Of a DNA stretch of 64,000 nucleotides, positions 26,122 through 35,553 are shown in pieces. How positions within the stretch are numbered: the first letter of the stretch is position 1; each line of letters starts with the position of its first letter. This stretch comes from UBA11957 sp963603285 (GTDB lineage: Bacteria; Bacillota; Clostridia; Lachnospirales; Lachnospiraceae): contig CAVCMG010000003.1 in assembly GCA_963603285.1 (NCBI GenBank), positions 1-64,000 on the forward strand. Reading direction: 5' to 3'. The translations under genes were made by a program, and so were the position numbers. Under the pieces are notes generated by a model, which was not told the DNA's origin, searched no databases, and saw only the letters and a program-made list of their open reading frames with translations.

Positions 26122-26533
26122 CCAGATTTTCCAACATTTTTTCTGCAATACGCAGAAACTCCTTTCTTTCGTTTTCACTGATACCCTGCAAGAGAAGCTG
26201 TTCTGTTTCTTCAATCTCTCCGCGCAGGGCTGTTTCGATCTTTGCAGCCTTCTCTCCGAAGAGAATCCTCTTTTTCCGGCTGTCCTCCGGATCAGTAATG
26301 CGCCGGATCAGCCCCTCCTTTTCCAGAGATTTCAACAGCTGCGTCGCTGTCGGCGGCCGCAGGCCGAATTCGCTTTCAATATCCTTCTGATAGACCGGCC
26401 GCGCCGCTGACTCTGCCAGAATATAATCCAGCACATTCCCCTTTGCTCCGCTGAGTCCTGTTTTCTGCTGCACGAGCTGGGACCGGCGGCGCAGCCGGTT
26501 GGAAATTTTATTGATCATTTTACCTGTCTGCAT
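26114..26533 (-). CDS. MarR-family regulator of the MATE pump
   Basis: A 139-residue MarR-family protein with a winged helix-turn-helix (VYQKDIESEFGLRPPTATQLL, about residues 47-67, then GLIRRITDPEDSRKK for the wing). It is directly coupled to the MATE gene and likely represses the operon. The promoter contains TTAGGAAACTAA, an imperfect dyad that could be its operator. Confidence 0.87.
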   Translation of the reverse strand: MQTGKMINKISNRLRRRSQLVQQKTGLSGAKGNVLDYILAESAARPVYQKDIESEFGLRPPTATQLLKSLEKEGLIRRITDPEDSRKKRILFGEKAAKIETALRGEIEETEQLLLQGISENERKEFLRIAEKMLENLDD

Positions 26534-26573
26534 ACGATTCCCTCTTATTTTTATTTAGTTTCCTAAGTATTAT

Positions 26574-26602
26574 AGTATAAAAAAAGGTATTGAAAATGTC
26601 AA
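26574..26602 (-). promoter_or_regulatory. marR-MATE promoter
   Basis: On the minus strand TTGACA (26597-26602), 17 nt, TATACT (26574-26579). A TTAGGAAACTAA dyad follows the -10. Confidence 0.7.
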
Positions 26603-26606
26603 TACC
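26579..26606 (-). terminator. Terminator of the uvrC-hprK-glucokinase-thioesterase run
   Basis: On the minus strand GGTATTG, 7-nt loop, CAATACC, then seven T residues, about 95 nt past the thioesterase stop. It overlaps the -35 region of the marR promoter. Confidence 0.75.
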
Positions 26607-26700
26607 TCTTTTACATCATATCTGTATATATCTGCCAACACAGTATATCGCATCCGCTTACCGCCGCGTCAACAGCCCTTTGCCTGTCCGGGATACGCTC

Positions 26701-27423
26701 TCAGGCTTCCGTTATATGCTGCTGGAATGCGGCAATCGCATAAGGCTTACCTGCAGCATCGTTCAGGCTGACGATCCACTCGTCCGCTTCCCGGGCGATC
26801 ACCGGATACAGAACATCGCCCAGTCTTGCCTGCTTTTTGTACTCTGCCCGAAGCTCCCGGATGGGAAAATTCTCCGGCAGATATTCTTCAGCGATCTGGA
26901 TATATTTGGCATTGTTGACATTCTGGTTGGAATCCAGATGTGCCCGGGTGATCGTAAGCGGCTCCTTTATCTCGCCGTCTGCCGGTACACGGATCTTTCG
27001 CGGGGCGTAAAACATGGAATATTTCTCTTCGATTCCATAGGCTTCCTCCAGCTTCTCCGGTACAGCTACCGGCCGCTGCTTTTTCGTATCCATCAGCCCC
27101 CAGTTACTGTTACCCCAGGCGAGTACATGACCCTCCAGATCCTCGATCGTATGGTTTCTGTCACCCATCATCCGGTGGAAATCGTACGCCCAGGTGCTTA
27201 CCCGCAGCTTCTCGCCGACCTTCGGGTACGATCCGATACAGATCTGCCAGGAGGCCAGATACCAGACCAGATGATTTTCCTTCAAAAGATCCATTCCACA
27301 GCCGATATCTGCGGAATGAAACACAGCACAGTCCTGAAAATATTTCAGCACAGCATCCAGCGTCATCCGCTCGTCAAGACCGGATTCGGAATAGCGGACT
27401 CTGGCGTCCATCGTATATTTCAC
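26701..27423 (-). CDS. Acyl-ACP thioesterase
   Basis: A 240-residue double hotdog protein of the bacterial acyl-ACP thioesterase family (PF01643). It hydrolyses acyl-ACP to free fatty acid. Diagnostic stretches are MKYTMDARVRYSESG at the start, NSNWGLMD, and the catalytic region DSNQNVNNAKYIQIAEEYL (about residues 172-190), where the Asn and later Glu are expected to be catalytic. It lies 15 nt after the glucokinase gene in the same operon. Confidence 0.88.
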   Translation of the reverse strand: MKYTMDARVRYSESGLDERMTLDAVLKYFQDCAVFHSADIGCGMDLLKENHLVWYLASWQICIGSYPKVGEKLRVSTWAYDFHRMMGDRNHTIEDLEGHVLAWGNSNWGLMDTKKQRPVAVPEKLEEAYGIEEKYSMFYAPRKIRVPADGEIKEPLTITRAHLDSNQNVNNAKYIQIAEEYLPENFPIRELRAEYKKQARLGDVLYPVIAREADEWIVSLNDAAGKPYAIAAFQQHITEA

Positions 27424-27438
27424 GTTTTGTCTGCCTCC

Positions 27439-28383
27439 TTATTTTGTGGCGTCAAGCACCATTCTGGCAGAGCCGAAGATACCGGCATCGTTGCCGAGCT
27501 CGGCCAGCACGATCGCTGTCTCTTTACATGCAGGGAAACAATAGGAAGCATAAGCTTTCTCGATAACATCGATCAGTGGCTGTCCGGCCTTGGAAACACC
27601 GCCGCCGATAACAAATTTCTCCGGATCGATCGTCGCTGCGATCGCGGCCATGGCACGGCCGAGGTAATCTGCCATCCTTTCTACGATACGGGCAGCTACC
27701 ATATCACCTCTGGCATACGCATCAAAGACATCCTTTGACGTTACCGTTTCAGCCATCAGCAGGGTATCCTCCTTCGCCTGTGCCAGTTCTTCTCTGGCCA
27801 GACGTACGATACCTGTCGCAGAGGTCCTCTGCTCCAGACAGCCGTTGTTTCCACAGTTGCAGGTCTCTGGATCTGCCGGATCGATGCACATATGCCCGAT
27901 CTCGCCACCGGCGCCGTGTACACCGGAAACCATCTTTCCATTGATGATCACGCCGCCGCCAACACCGGTACCCAGTGTGATCATGACCATATCATCCGTA
28001 CCACGGCCGCCGCCGCGCCACATTTCACCGAAAGCTGCCACATTGGCATCGTTGCCGGTCACTGCCGGGATACCCGTGTAGTCTTCCATGATCTGACCGA
28101 CCTTTGTATAACCCCAGTGCAGATTTACAGCAAAGGGAACGTCGCCGTTTTTCAGGACAGGGCCCGGAACGGCGATACCGATACCGGAAACAGCCGTCTT
28201 GTCGATGGCTTTTTCTTCACATTTTGCAAGGATCGTGTCGGCGATATCTTTCAGGATACGGCAGCCGTTGTCTGCGGTATTCGTGGGGATCTCCCATTTG
28301 TCCAGCACTTCACCTTCTGCGGTGAACAGACCGCATTTTACGGTCGTACCGCCTACATCTATACCGAATACATATTTACTCAT
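27439..28383 (-). CDS. glcK: ROK-family glucokinase
   Basis: A 314-residue ROK kinase that phosphorylates glucose with ATP. The phosphate-binding loop is FGIDVGGTTVKCGLF (about residues 5-19), and the zinc-binding motif CNCGNNGCLEQ is intact (about 172-182), preceded by GGEIGHMCI. It lies 6 nt after hprK, an arrangement common in Clostridia. Confidence 0.92.
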   Translation of the reverse strand: MSKYVFGIDVGGTTVKCGLFTAEGEVLDKWEIPTNTADNGCRILKDIADTILAKCEEKAIDKTAVSGIGIAVPGPVLKNGDVPFAVNLHWGYTKVGQIMEDYTGIPAVTGNDANVAAFGEMWRGGGRGTDDMVMITLGTGVGGGVIINGKMVSGVHGAGGEIGHMCIDPADPETCNCGNNGCLEQRTSATGIVRLAREELAQAKEDTLLMAETVTSKDVFDAYARGDMVAARIVERMADYLGRAMAAIAATIDPEKFVIGGGVSKAGQPLIDVIEKAYASYCFPACKETAIVLAELGNDAGIFGSARMVLDATK

Positions 28384-28389
28384 ACTCTT

Positions 28390-29322
28390 TTAATCTCTCT
28401 TTTTGGATAAATTTGCCTGTACACGCTTGTACAGCTCCTTGGCCGCATTGTAACCCATCTTCTTCTGGCGGTGGTTGACAGCGGCAGATTCTACGATGAC
28501 AGCCAGGTTACGGCCCGGACGGATCGGCAGGGAATGGCATACGACCTTGTTACCCAGGATCTCTGTATATTCTTCCTCGATACCGAGACGGTCATATTCC
28601 TTGTCTCTGTCCCACTCCTCCAGCTTGATGACCAGGTCGATGGACTGGGTATCCTTGACACACTCGACACCGAACAGCGTCTTGACATCGATAATACCGA
28701 TACCGCGCAGCTCGATAAAATGTCTTGTAATATCTGGTGCGGAACCGATCAGCTCGTTGTCACTGATACGACTGATCTCCACAACATCATCACTGACAAG
28801 ACGGTGGCCTCGTTTGATCAGCTCCAGAGCCGCCTCGCTCTTACCGATACCGCTCTCACCCATGATCAGGACGCCCTCGCCGTATACATCCACAAGTACG
28901 CCATGGATTGAGATAAACGGTGCCAGCTGGATACCGAGCCAGCGGATAATCGCCGACATACAGTGGGAAGTGGTGCGGTCTGTGGTAAAGGTCGGCACCT
29001 GGTACTTCTTGGCCAGCGCCAGCATATCCTCATCCGGTACAACCTGCGTTGTAAAGATAACGCACGGAATCTTCTTGGAAACGAATTCCTCGTAAGCTTT
29101 GACCTTTTCCTCACGGGTCAGATGATTGACCAGATAGGAATACTCTACATATCCGATGATCTGTACACGTTCTGCCTCAAAATGTTCATAATAGCCCGTC
29201 AGCTGCAGGGCCGGACGGTTGATCTCTGTCAGTGTAATCTTCACATCGTCTGTATTGATCTCCGGCGTTACATTTGTCAGCTGTACAGCTTCTGCAAGCT
29301 TGCTCAATGTTACACTTTTCAT
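28390..29322 (-). CDS. hprK: HPr kinase/phosphorylase
   Basis: A 310-residue bifunctional enzyme that phosphorylates and dephosphorylates Ser46 of HPr and so controls carbon catabolite repression. The Walker A is GESGIGKSEAAL (about residues 155-166); ISIHGVLVDVYGEGVLI precedes it, and the signature LRGIGIIDVKTLFG follows. The catalytic His is expected in HRLVSDDVVEI. It lies 121 nt after uvrC. Confidence 0.95.
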   Translation of the reverse strand: MKSVTLSKLAEAVQLTNVTPEINTDDVKITLTEINRPALQLTGYYEHFEAERVQIIGYVEYSYLVNHLTREEKVKAYEEFVSKKIPCVIFTTQVVPDEDMLALAKKYQVPTFTTDRTTSHCMSAIIRWLGIQLAPFISIHGVLVDVYGEGVLIMGESGIGKSEAALELIKRGHRLVSDDVVEISRISDNELIGSAPDITRHFIELRGIGIIDVKTLFGVECVKDTQSIDLVIKLEEWDRDKEYDRLGIEEEYTEILGNKVVCHSLPIRPGRNLAVIVESAAVNHRQKKMGYNAAKELYKRVQANLSKKRD

Positions 29323-29443
29323 GGACGTATCTCCTCTTTTTTACTCTCCTGCGCTTCGCAGTATCCCTGTCAGCATCCGTCTGCGCAGCATTTTTCTTTC
29401 TATTCAGTGTATCATACCCAAACTTTCCATGCAACAATACGCT

Positions 29444-31300
29444 TTATTTGTCTTTATGAAAAAACGTGTAAACCGCCCGGGCGCTGGCAGCGTTCATGCT
29501 TTCTACCTGCGCCAGCTCTTCCTCTGTCACCTCACGGATATTTTCGGCAGCGCCATACTTGCGCATCAAGGCCTTGCGGCGGGCCGGGCCAATACCGGGG
29601 ATATCGTCAAGTACAGAACGCACCTGTCCCTTGCTTCTGAGCATCCGGTGGTATTCGATGGCAAAGCGGTGTGCTTCATCCTGTATACGGGTCACCAGCT
29701 TGAAGCCCTCGCCGTGGCGGTCGATCGGTATCTCCGTATCACGATAATACAGACCTCTTGTACGGTGATGGTCGTCCTTGACCATACCGCAGACCGGGAT
29801 ATCCAGCGATAAACGCTCCAGTACTTCCTCCGCGATATGCACCTGTCCTTTTCCACCATCCATCAGTAAAAGATCCGGGAATGCGGAAAAGCCCTGCATG
29901 GCTTCATTGTCCTGCTGTTCGGTAATGCCACGCTCAAAGCGTCTTGTCAGGACCTCCTGCATACTGGCATAATCATTCGGGCCTTCGACAGATTTGATCT
30001 TAAATTTACGGTAATCGCTTTTCTTTGGCTTGCCTCGTTCATAAACGACCATAGAGCCGACGGATTCATAGCCGCTGATATTCGAAATATCAAAGGCTTC
30101 CATACGGACAATCCCGGACAGGCCAAGCAGGCGCTCAATCTCACGCACAGCGCTCACGGTACGGCCTTCCTCTCGTTTGATCCGCTCTCTGTCTCTATCA
30201 AGTACCATGCGGGCATTTTCGGCTGCCAGCTCAACCAGCTTTTCTTTCTGGCCTTTTACCGGGACGATCAGCTGTACTTTCTGGCCGCGGCGGGTACTCA
30301 GCCAGCTGGCCACGACTTCGTGGTCTTCGATCTCGTACTGGAGATAGACTTCTTTGGGGATAAAGGGCGTTCCGGCATAAAACTGTTTGATAAAGCTCTG
30401 CAGAATCTCGGGCTCTGTGTCTTCGCAGGAGACGTTCAGGTAAAAATGCTCCCGGCCGATCATCCTGCCGTCCCGGACAAAGAATACCTGGGTCACGGCA
30501 TCCAGGCCGTCGTGGGACAGGGCGATGATATCCTTGTCCACGCCGCCGCTGCCGGTAATCTTCTGGCGTTCACCGATCCGCTCGATGTCCCGGATGGTGT
30601 CGCGCAGGGATGCTGCCTCTTCAAAACGCCATTCTTCGGAGGCTTTCTGCATCTGTTCCTTGAGCTCACGTACCGTTTTCTGGTAATCGCCGTTTAAAAA
30701 CTCGAGGACGCCATGTACCTGTTTGCGGTAGTCTTCTTCGGTGATATAGCCCTGACAGGGGGCGGGACACTGCTTCATGTGGTAGTAGAGGCAGGGTCTT
30801 TCTTTGCCCTGATCCCGGGGGAGGACTTTGTTGCAGGGACGGATATGGTAGAGTTTCCGGAGAAGCTCGATGCTTTCTTTGACGGCTCCGGCGCTGGTGT
30901 AGGGTCCATAGTATTTTGCTTTATCTTTCTTCATCTCGCGGGAAAAAAGAATCCGGGGGTAGGGTTCCTGTATCGTGACTTTGATAAAGGGGTAGGTTTT
31001 ATCGTCTTTGAGCATGGTGTTGTATTTTGGCCGATGCTCTTTGATGAGGTTACACTCTAATACGAGGGCTTCGAGTTCGGAGTCGGTGACGATGTATTCG
31101 AAGCGGGCGATGTGGGTGACCATTTTTTCGATCTTGGGGCCTTTGTTGCGGCTGCTCTGGAAGTACTGGCGGACGCGGTTTTTGAGGCTGATGGCTTTGC
31201 CAACGTAGATGATTTCGTCGTCGGCGTTGTGCATGATGTAGACGCCGGGTTTGCCGGGGAGTTTTTTGAGTTCTTCGGGGATGTTGAATTCCTGGGACAT
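29444..31300 (-). CDS. uvrC: Excinuclease ABC subunit UvrC
   Basis: A 618-residue subunit of the UvrABC nucleotide-excision repair nuclease. It has the GIY-YIG domain (KPGVYIMHNADDEIIYVGKA, about residues 17-36), a UVR helix pair (about 200-235), the RNase H-like 5'-incision domain (MEAFDISNISG, later LLLMDGGKGQV), and a C-terminal helix-hairpin-helix pair (DDIPGIGPARRKALMRKYG). Length is normal. Element A lies between it and ftsH. Confidence 0.96.
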   Translation of the reverse strand: MSQEFNIPEELKKLPGKPGVYIMHNADDEIIYVGKAISLKNRVRQYFQSSRNKGPKIEKMVTHIARFEYIVTDSELEALVLECNLIKEHRPKYNTMLKDDKTYPFIKVTIQEPYPRILFSREMKKDKAKYYGPYTSAGAVKESIELLRKLYHIRPCNKVLPRDQGKERPCLYYHMKQCPAPCQGYITEEDYRKQVHGVLEFLNGDYQKTVRELKEQMQKASEEWRFEEAASLRDTIRDIERIGERQKITGSGGVDKDIIALSHDGLDAVTQVFFVRDGRMIGREHFYLNVSCEDTEPEILQSFIKQFYAGTPFIPKEVYLQYEIEDHEVVASWLSTRRGQKVQLIVPVKGQKEKLVELAAENARMVLDRDRERIKREEGRTVSAVREIERLLGLSGIVRMEAFDISNISGYESVGSMVVYERGKPKKSDYRKFKIKSVEGPNDYASMQEVLTRRFERGITEQQDNEAMQGFSAFPDLLLMDGGKGQVHIAEEVLERLSLDIPVCGMVKDDHHRTRGLYYRDTEIPIDRHGEGFKLVTRIQDEAHRFAIEYHRMLRSKGQVRSVLDDIPGIGPARRKALMRKYGAAENIREVTEEELAQVESMNAASARAVYTFFHKDK

Positions 31301-31346
31301 ATAAGAGATCGCTCCTGGTTTTAGTAAAAATAGGGTAGGTTGTGAG

Positions 31347-31496
31347 GGATACCGCCAAAGCAGAGAGTGTGCCCTGTGATATATGTTCTCTGCGCTCCGC
31401 CTCCGTCGGTCCGAGCCTAGGGTCTCGGACTCTTACTCGGCAAAGTCGCTTGGATAACATATATCACAGGGCACACTCTCTGCTTCGGCGGCATCC
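31347..31496 (-). repeat. Long-hairpin element A
   Basis: Arms 31347-31387 and 31456-31496 (41 nt each) are complementary at 39 of 41 positions. Both mismatches become G.U pairs if the RNA is read from the minus strand. The 68-nt core holds AGCGACTTTGCCGAG, a hairpin AGTCCGAG/CTCGGACC and GGCGGAGCGCAG, matching the core of element D. It lies between ftsH and uvrC (350-nt gap). I do not recognise an Rfam family. Confidence 0.7.
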
Positions 31497-31530
31497 ATTT
31501 ACTTTACTGACTTTAATATTTTTCTTTAAA

Positions 31531-31548
31531 AGCACTCGCTTAGGGTGC
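31531..31548 (-). terminator. Probable ftsH terminator
   Basis: On the minus strand GCACCC, 5-nt loop, GAGTGC (one wobble) followed by TTTTAAAG, about 100 nt past the ftsH stop. Modest stem. Confidence 0.45.
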
Positions 31549-31650
31549 GTGTTTTTGTGAACTGTATGGCTTATTTTCTGGTTTTATTGTTTTACCTGCC
31601 GAATCTGCTACAGATCATTTTTTTAGAAACTCTGACAGTCAAAATATCAG

Positions 31651-33657
31651 TTATACAGTTGTTATATCATCCTCTGTGGATGTTTCTGTATGCTCGGAAG
31701 CTGTATTTGTTTCTTCGGTTTTATCTTCCGTGCTTCCCATAAGCTCCGGGTTTTCTTCGAGCTGTTTTTTGACGCCGGGGTCGGGGAGACCTTTAACTTC
31801 ACGGAAGATTTGCATGAACTCTTTGCCGGTGATGGTTTCGCGTTTGATCAGGTAGTCAGCGATCTGGTCGAGGACGTCACGATTTTCGGAAAGCATGGCT
31901 TTTGCTTTTTCGTAGGACTCCTTAAGCAGCTTCATGACTTCGTGGTCGATCTCGGTGGCTGTTTTGTCACCGCAGTTTAAGACGGTGCGGCCGTCGAGGT
32001 ACTGGTTCTCGGCGGAGGCAAGGCCCATGAGTCCGAACTTCTCGGACATACCGTACTGGGTGATCATGGCGCGGGCGAGCTTGGTGGCTTTTTCGATGTC
32101 GTTGGCAGCACCGGTGGTGACGTTGCCAAAGACAATCTCCTCGGCGGCGCGGCCACCGAGCAAGCCGACAAGCATGGCTTCAAGTTCGCTCTTGGTATTT
32201 AAGTATTTTTCTTCTTCAGGAACCTGCATAACATAACCCAGAGCCCCCATGGTACGGGGAACGATGGTGATCTTCTGTACAGGCTCGGCGTCCTTTTGCA
32301 GGGCACTGACGAGGGCGTGTCCGACTTCGTGGTAGGATACGATTTTTCTCTCTTCCTGGCTTAAGATACGGTCCTTCTTTTCTTTACCGACAAGGACGAC
32401 CTCTACGGCCTCAAACAGATCCTTCTGGCTGACGGCTTTGCGGCCGTTTTTGACAGCGAGGATGGCGGCCTCATTGATCATATTGGCGAGGTCGGAACCT
32501 ACAGCGCCGCTGGTGGCCAGGGCGATGGCTTCTAGATCTACGGTCTCGTCGAGCATGACGTTTTTTGCGTGTACTTTTAAAATATTGACACGGCCTTTGA
32601 GATCCGGGCGGTCTACGATGACGCGACGGTCAAAACGGCCGGGGCGCAAAAGCGCCGGGTCGAGAACCTCGGGACGGTTGGTGGCTGCCAGGATCAGAAG
32701 ACCCTTGGAGGTATCGAAACCATCCATCTCAGCCAGCAGCTGGTTTAAGGTCTGCTCACGCTCATCATTGCCACCACCGTAACGGCTGTCACGGCTCTTA
32801 CCGATGGCATCGATCTCGTCGATGAAGATGATACACGGTGCGTTTTTCTTGGCTTCTTCGAAAAGCTGACGGACACGGGATGCACCGACACCGACAAACA
32901 TCTCCACAAAGTCCGAACCGGACAGGGAGAAGAACGGTACGTGGGCTTCACCGGCTACAGCCTTGGCAAGAAGCGTCTTACCAGTTCCTGGCGGGCCGAC
33001 AAGCAGCGCACCCTTCGGCAGCTTGGCACCGATGGATGTATATTTTGCAGGATTATGCAGGAAATCCACAACCTCCTGCAGAGATTCCTTGGCCTCATCC
33101 TGTCCGGCCACATCGGAGAAGAGAACACCCGTCTCCTTCTGGACATAGGCTTTGGCTTTGCTTTTTCCCATATTCCCCATCATGCCGCCGCCCTTGCTCA
33201 TGCGGCCCATGATCAGGTTCATACCCACAATCAAAAGCACGAAAGGAATCATAAAACTCAAAAGAGAAGAAACGATCATACCGGTAGAATCCGGCTCGAT
33301 CTCCTTGAATTCGATATTGTCGATTTTTGACAGACGCTCTACGAGGGCTGTACTGTTCTCCATCAGAGTCGCTGTATAGGTGACGGTGATATTCTTGTAC
33401 TTCTGCTCACGGGGCGTGATCGTCAGTGTATCCGACTGCAGCTGCACTGACTTGACCTCATCCCTGTCAAGCATCTGTAAGAACTCGGAGTAGGTGATCT
33501 CTTCATCCTTCTGCGCGCTGCTGCTTATATTTGACATAAAGCTCCATATCATAAGGGCTCCGAGGATACCAAGCATGATGATCAGGAGAGACTGCCTGTT
33601 CTTCTTGCCGCCGGAGCCGCCGGTATTCTGGTTGTTCTGATTGTTCTGCTGGTTCAT
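31651..33657 (-). CDS. ftsH: ATP-dependent zinc metalloprotease FtsH
   Basis: A 668-residue membrane AAA+ protease that degrades misfolded or regulatory membrane proteins. Two transmembrane helices (about 22-42 and 123-145) flank an external domain. The AAA module has Walker A GPPGTGKT, Walker B IIFIDEIDAIG and the second-region RPGRFDR. The zinc site is HEVGH with the downstream Asp/Glu region. The N-terminus is Asn/Gln-rich and the last about 25 residues are Glu/Thr-rich, probably disordered. A promoter (TTGATT, 17 nt, TATAAT) lies upstream. Confidence 0.96.
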   Translation of the reverse strand: MNQQNNQNNQNTGGSGGKKNRQSLLIIMLGILGALMIWSFMSNISSSAQKDEEITYSEFLQMLDRDEVKSVQLQSDTLTITPREQKYKNITVTYTATLMENSTALVERLSKIDNIEFKEIEPDSTGMIVSSLLSFMIPFVLLIVGMNLIMGRMSKGGGMMGNMGKSKAKAYVQKETGVLFSDVAGQDEAKESLQEVVDFLHNPAKYTSIGAKLPKGALLVGPPGTGKTLLAKAVAGEAHVPFFSLSGSDFVEMFVGVGASRVRQLFEEAKKNAPCIIFIDEIDAIGKSRDSRYGGGNDEREQTLNQLLAEMDGFDTSKGLLILAATNRPEVLDPALLRPGRFDRRVIVDRPDLKGRVNILKVHAKNVMLDETVDLEAIALATSGAVGSDLANMINEAAILAVKNGRKAVSQKDLFEAVEVVLVGKEKKDRILSQEERKIVSYHEVGHALVSALQKDAEPVQKITIVPRTMGALGYVMQVPEEEKYLNTKSELEAMLVGLLGGRAAEEIVFGNVTTGAANDIEKATKLARAMITQYGMSEKFGLMGLASAENQYLDGRTVLNCGDKTATEIDHEVMKLLKESYEKAKAMLSENRDVLDQIADYLIKRETITGKEFMQIFREVKGLPDPGVKKQLEENPELMGSTEDKTEETNTASEHTETSTEDDITTV

Positions 33658-33680
33658 GATGTCCTCCTTATTTCCTGTTT

Positions 33681-33709
33681 ATTATACGGATATCCGCGAC
33701 ATAAATCAA
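33681..33709 (-). promoter_or_regulatory. ftsH promoter
   Basis: On the minus strand TTGATT (33704-33709), 17 nt, TATAAT (33681-33686). Confidence 0.65.
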
Positions 33710-33757
33710 CAAACATATTGTGAAATTCAAGTAATCTTTCTAAAAAAAGTTTAAATA

Positions 33758-33786
33758 TTGCTAGTCATTGCACAGTCTGGTATAGT
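33758..33786 (+). promoter_or_regulatory. pyrG promoter
   Basis: TTGCTA (33758-33763), 17 nt, TATAGT (33781-33786), about 65 nt upstream of the start codon. Confidence 0.55.
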
Positions 33787-33849
33787 ATACTAGAAATGAT
33801 TTTTTATAACCTTTTGCAACTGAAATATATAAAATAGAGGAGAATTATT

Positions 33850-35460
33850 ATGGCAGTAAAGTACGTATTTGTAACCGGTGGTGTTGTATCTGGCCTTGGT
33901 AAAGGTATCACCGCTGCATCTCTTGGCCGATTGTTAAAGGCCCGCGGATACAAGGTAACCATGCAGAAGTTTGATCCCTACATCAACATCGACCCCGGCA
34001 CAATGAACCCGATTCAGCACGGTGAGGTCTTTGTCACTGACGACGGCTGCGAGACCGACCTGGATCTCGGCCATTACGAACGATTCATCGATGAAAGTCT
34101 GGATAAAAATTCCAATGTCACATCCGGTAAGGTTTACTGGTCCGTACTGCAGAAAGAACGTCGTGGTGACTTCGGAGGGGGAACAGTACAGGTTATCCCG
34201 CATATCACCAATGAGATCAAAAACCGTTTTTACCGTAATTTCACAGACCCGGATACCCGTATCGCTATCATTGAGGTCGGTGGTACTGTCGGTGATATCG
34301 AGAGCCAGCCGTTCCTTGAGGCGATCCGTCAGTTCCAGCATGATGTCGGACATGAGAATGCAATCCTCGTCCATGTCACACTGCTGCCTTATCTGCATGC
34401 ATCAGGTGAATTAAAGACAAAACCGACCCAGGCCAGTGTTAAAGAGCTGCAGGGTATCGGTATCCAGCCGGATATCATCGTCTGCCGTTCCGAGCATCCG
34501 GTTGATCAGGGTATCCGCGACAAGATCGCCTTGTTCTGTAACGTACCAAGCTCCCACGTTTTACAGAATCTGGACGTTAAATATCTGTATGAGGCTCCGC
34601 TGGCTATGGAAAACGAACATCTGGCAGAGATTGCCTGCGAATGTCTGCATCTGCCGTGTCCGGAACCGGATCTGACTGAGTGGAAAAATATGATCAATGA
34701 TCTGCGCAACCCGACCAAGGAGGTCACCGTTGCTCTGGTTGGTAAATATATTGCCCTGCACGATGCCTACATCAGCGTTGTGGAAGCCTTAAAGCACGGC
34801 GGCATCCCGAATCACGTTACCGTCCATATCAAATGGGTGGATTCTGAGACTGTTAATCCGGAGAATGTCGATGAGATCCTCGGTAATGTCGATGGTATCC
34901 TCGTTCCGGGCGGCTTCGGCAACCGTGGTATCGAAGGCAAGATTGAAGCAATCCGCTACGCCCGTGAGCATAAAGTACCGTTCCTCGGACTGTGCCTGGG
35001 TATGCAGTTAAGTATTGTTGAGTTTGCCCGTCATGTCGTAGGTTATGCAGATGCCAACAGCGCAGAGATCGATCCACAGACAACGCATCCGGTTATTGAC
35101 CTGATGCCGGACCAGAACGGCGTTACCGATATCGGCGGCACACTCCGTCTTGGCTCCTATCCGTGTAAGCTGGACAAGACCAGCAAGTCCTACGAGCTGT
35201 ACGGTGCAGAGGAGATCCATGAGCGTCACAGACATCGTTACGAGGTTAACAACGACTTCCGTACTGTCCTGACCGACAAGGGTATGTCTCTCGTTGGCCT
35301 TTCCCCGGATGGCCGTATCGTGGAGATGGTCGAGATCAAGGATCATCCGTTCTTCATCGGTACACAGGCGCACCCGGAGCTGAAATCCAGACCGAACCGC
35401 CCGCATCCGCTGTTCAAGGGATTTGTTGAGGCTTCTGTAAAGCATATGGAAGAAAGATAA
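33850..35460 (+). CDS. pyrG: CTP synthase
   Basis: A 536-residue enzyme that aminates UTP to CTP using glutamine. The N-terminal synthase domain has KYVFVTGGVVSGLGKG (P-loop, about residues 4-19) and DPYINIDPGTMNP. The C-terminal class-I glutaminase has the nucleophile Cys in GLCLGMQ (about residue 381) and the His/Glu pair near the end. Length is normal. It is convergent with galE and followed by a shared terminator. Confidence 0.97.
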   Translation: MAVKYVFVTGGVVSGLGKGITAASLGRLLKARGYKVTMQKFDPYINIDPGTMNPIQHGEVFVTDDGCETDLDLGHYERFIDESLDKNSNVTSGKVYWSVLQKERRGDFGGGTVQVIPHITNEIKNRFYRNFTDPDTRIAIIEVGGTVGDIESQPFLEAIRQFQHDVGHENAILVHVTLLPYLHASGELKTKPTQASVKELQGIGIQPDIIVCRSEHPVDQGIRDKIALFCNVPSSHVLQNLDVKYLYEAPLAMENEHLAEIACECLHLPCPEPDLTEWKNMINDLRNPTKEVTVALVGKYIALHDAYISVVEALKHGGIPNHVTVHIKWVDSETVNPENVDEILGNVDGILVPGGFGNRGIEGKIEAIRYAREHKVPFLGLCLGMQLSIVEFARHVVGYADANSAEIDPQTTHPVIDLMPDQNGVTDIGGTLRLGSYPCKLDKTSKSYELYGAEEIHERHRHRYEVNNDFRTVLTDKGMSLVGLSPDGRIVEMVEIKDHPFFIGTQAHPELKSRPNRPHPLFKGFVEASVKHMEER

Positions 35461-35499
35461 CACTTCTATAATACCAAACATTAAACGAAAGATATTTTC

Positions 35500-35540
35500 A
35501 AAAAGCGGCTGCCGCACGTTAATGCGACAGCCGCTTTTTT
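35500..35540. terminator. Bidirectional terminator between pyrG and galE
   Basis: AAAAAGCGGCTG...GCA and TGC...CAGCCGCTTTTTT pair with a small internal loop; T-runs occur in both directions. Confidence 0.85.
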
Positions 35541-35553
35541 ATATACTGCTTAT

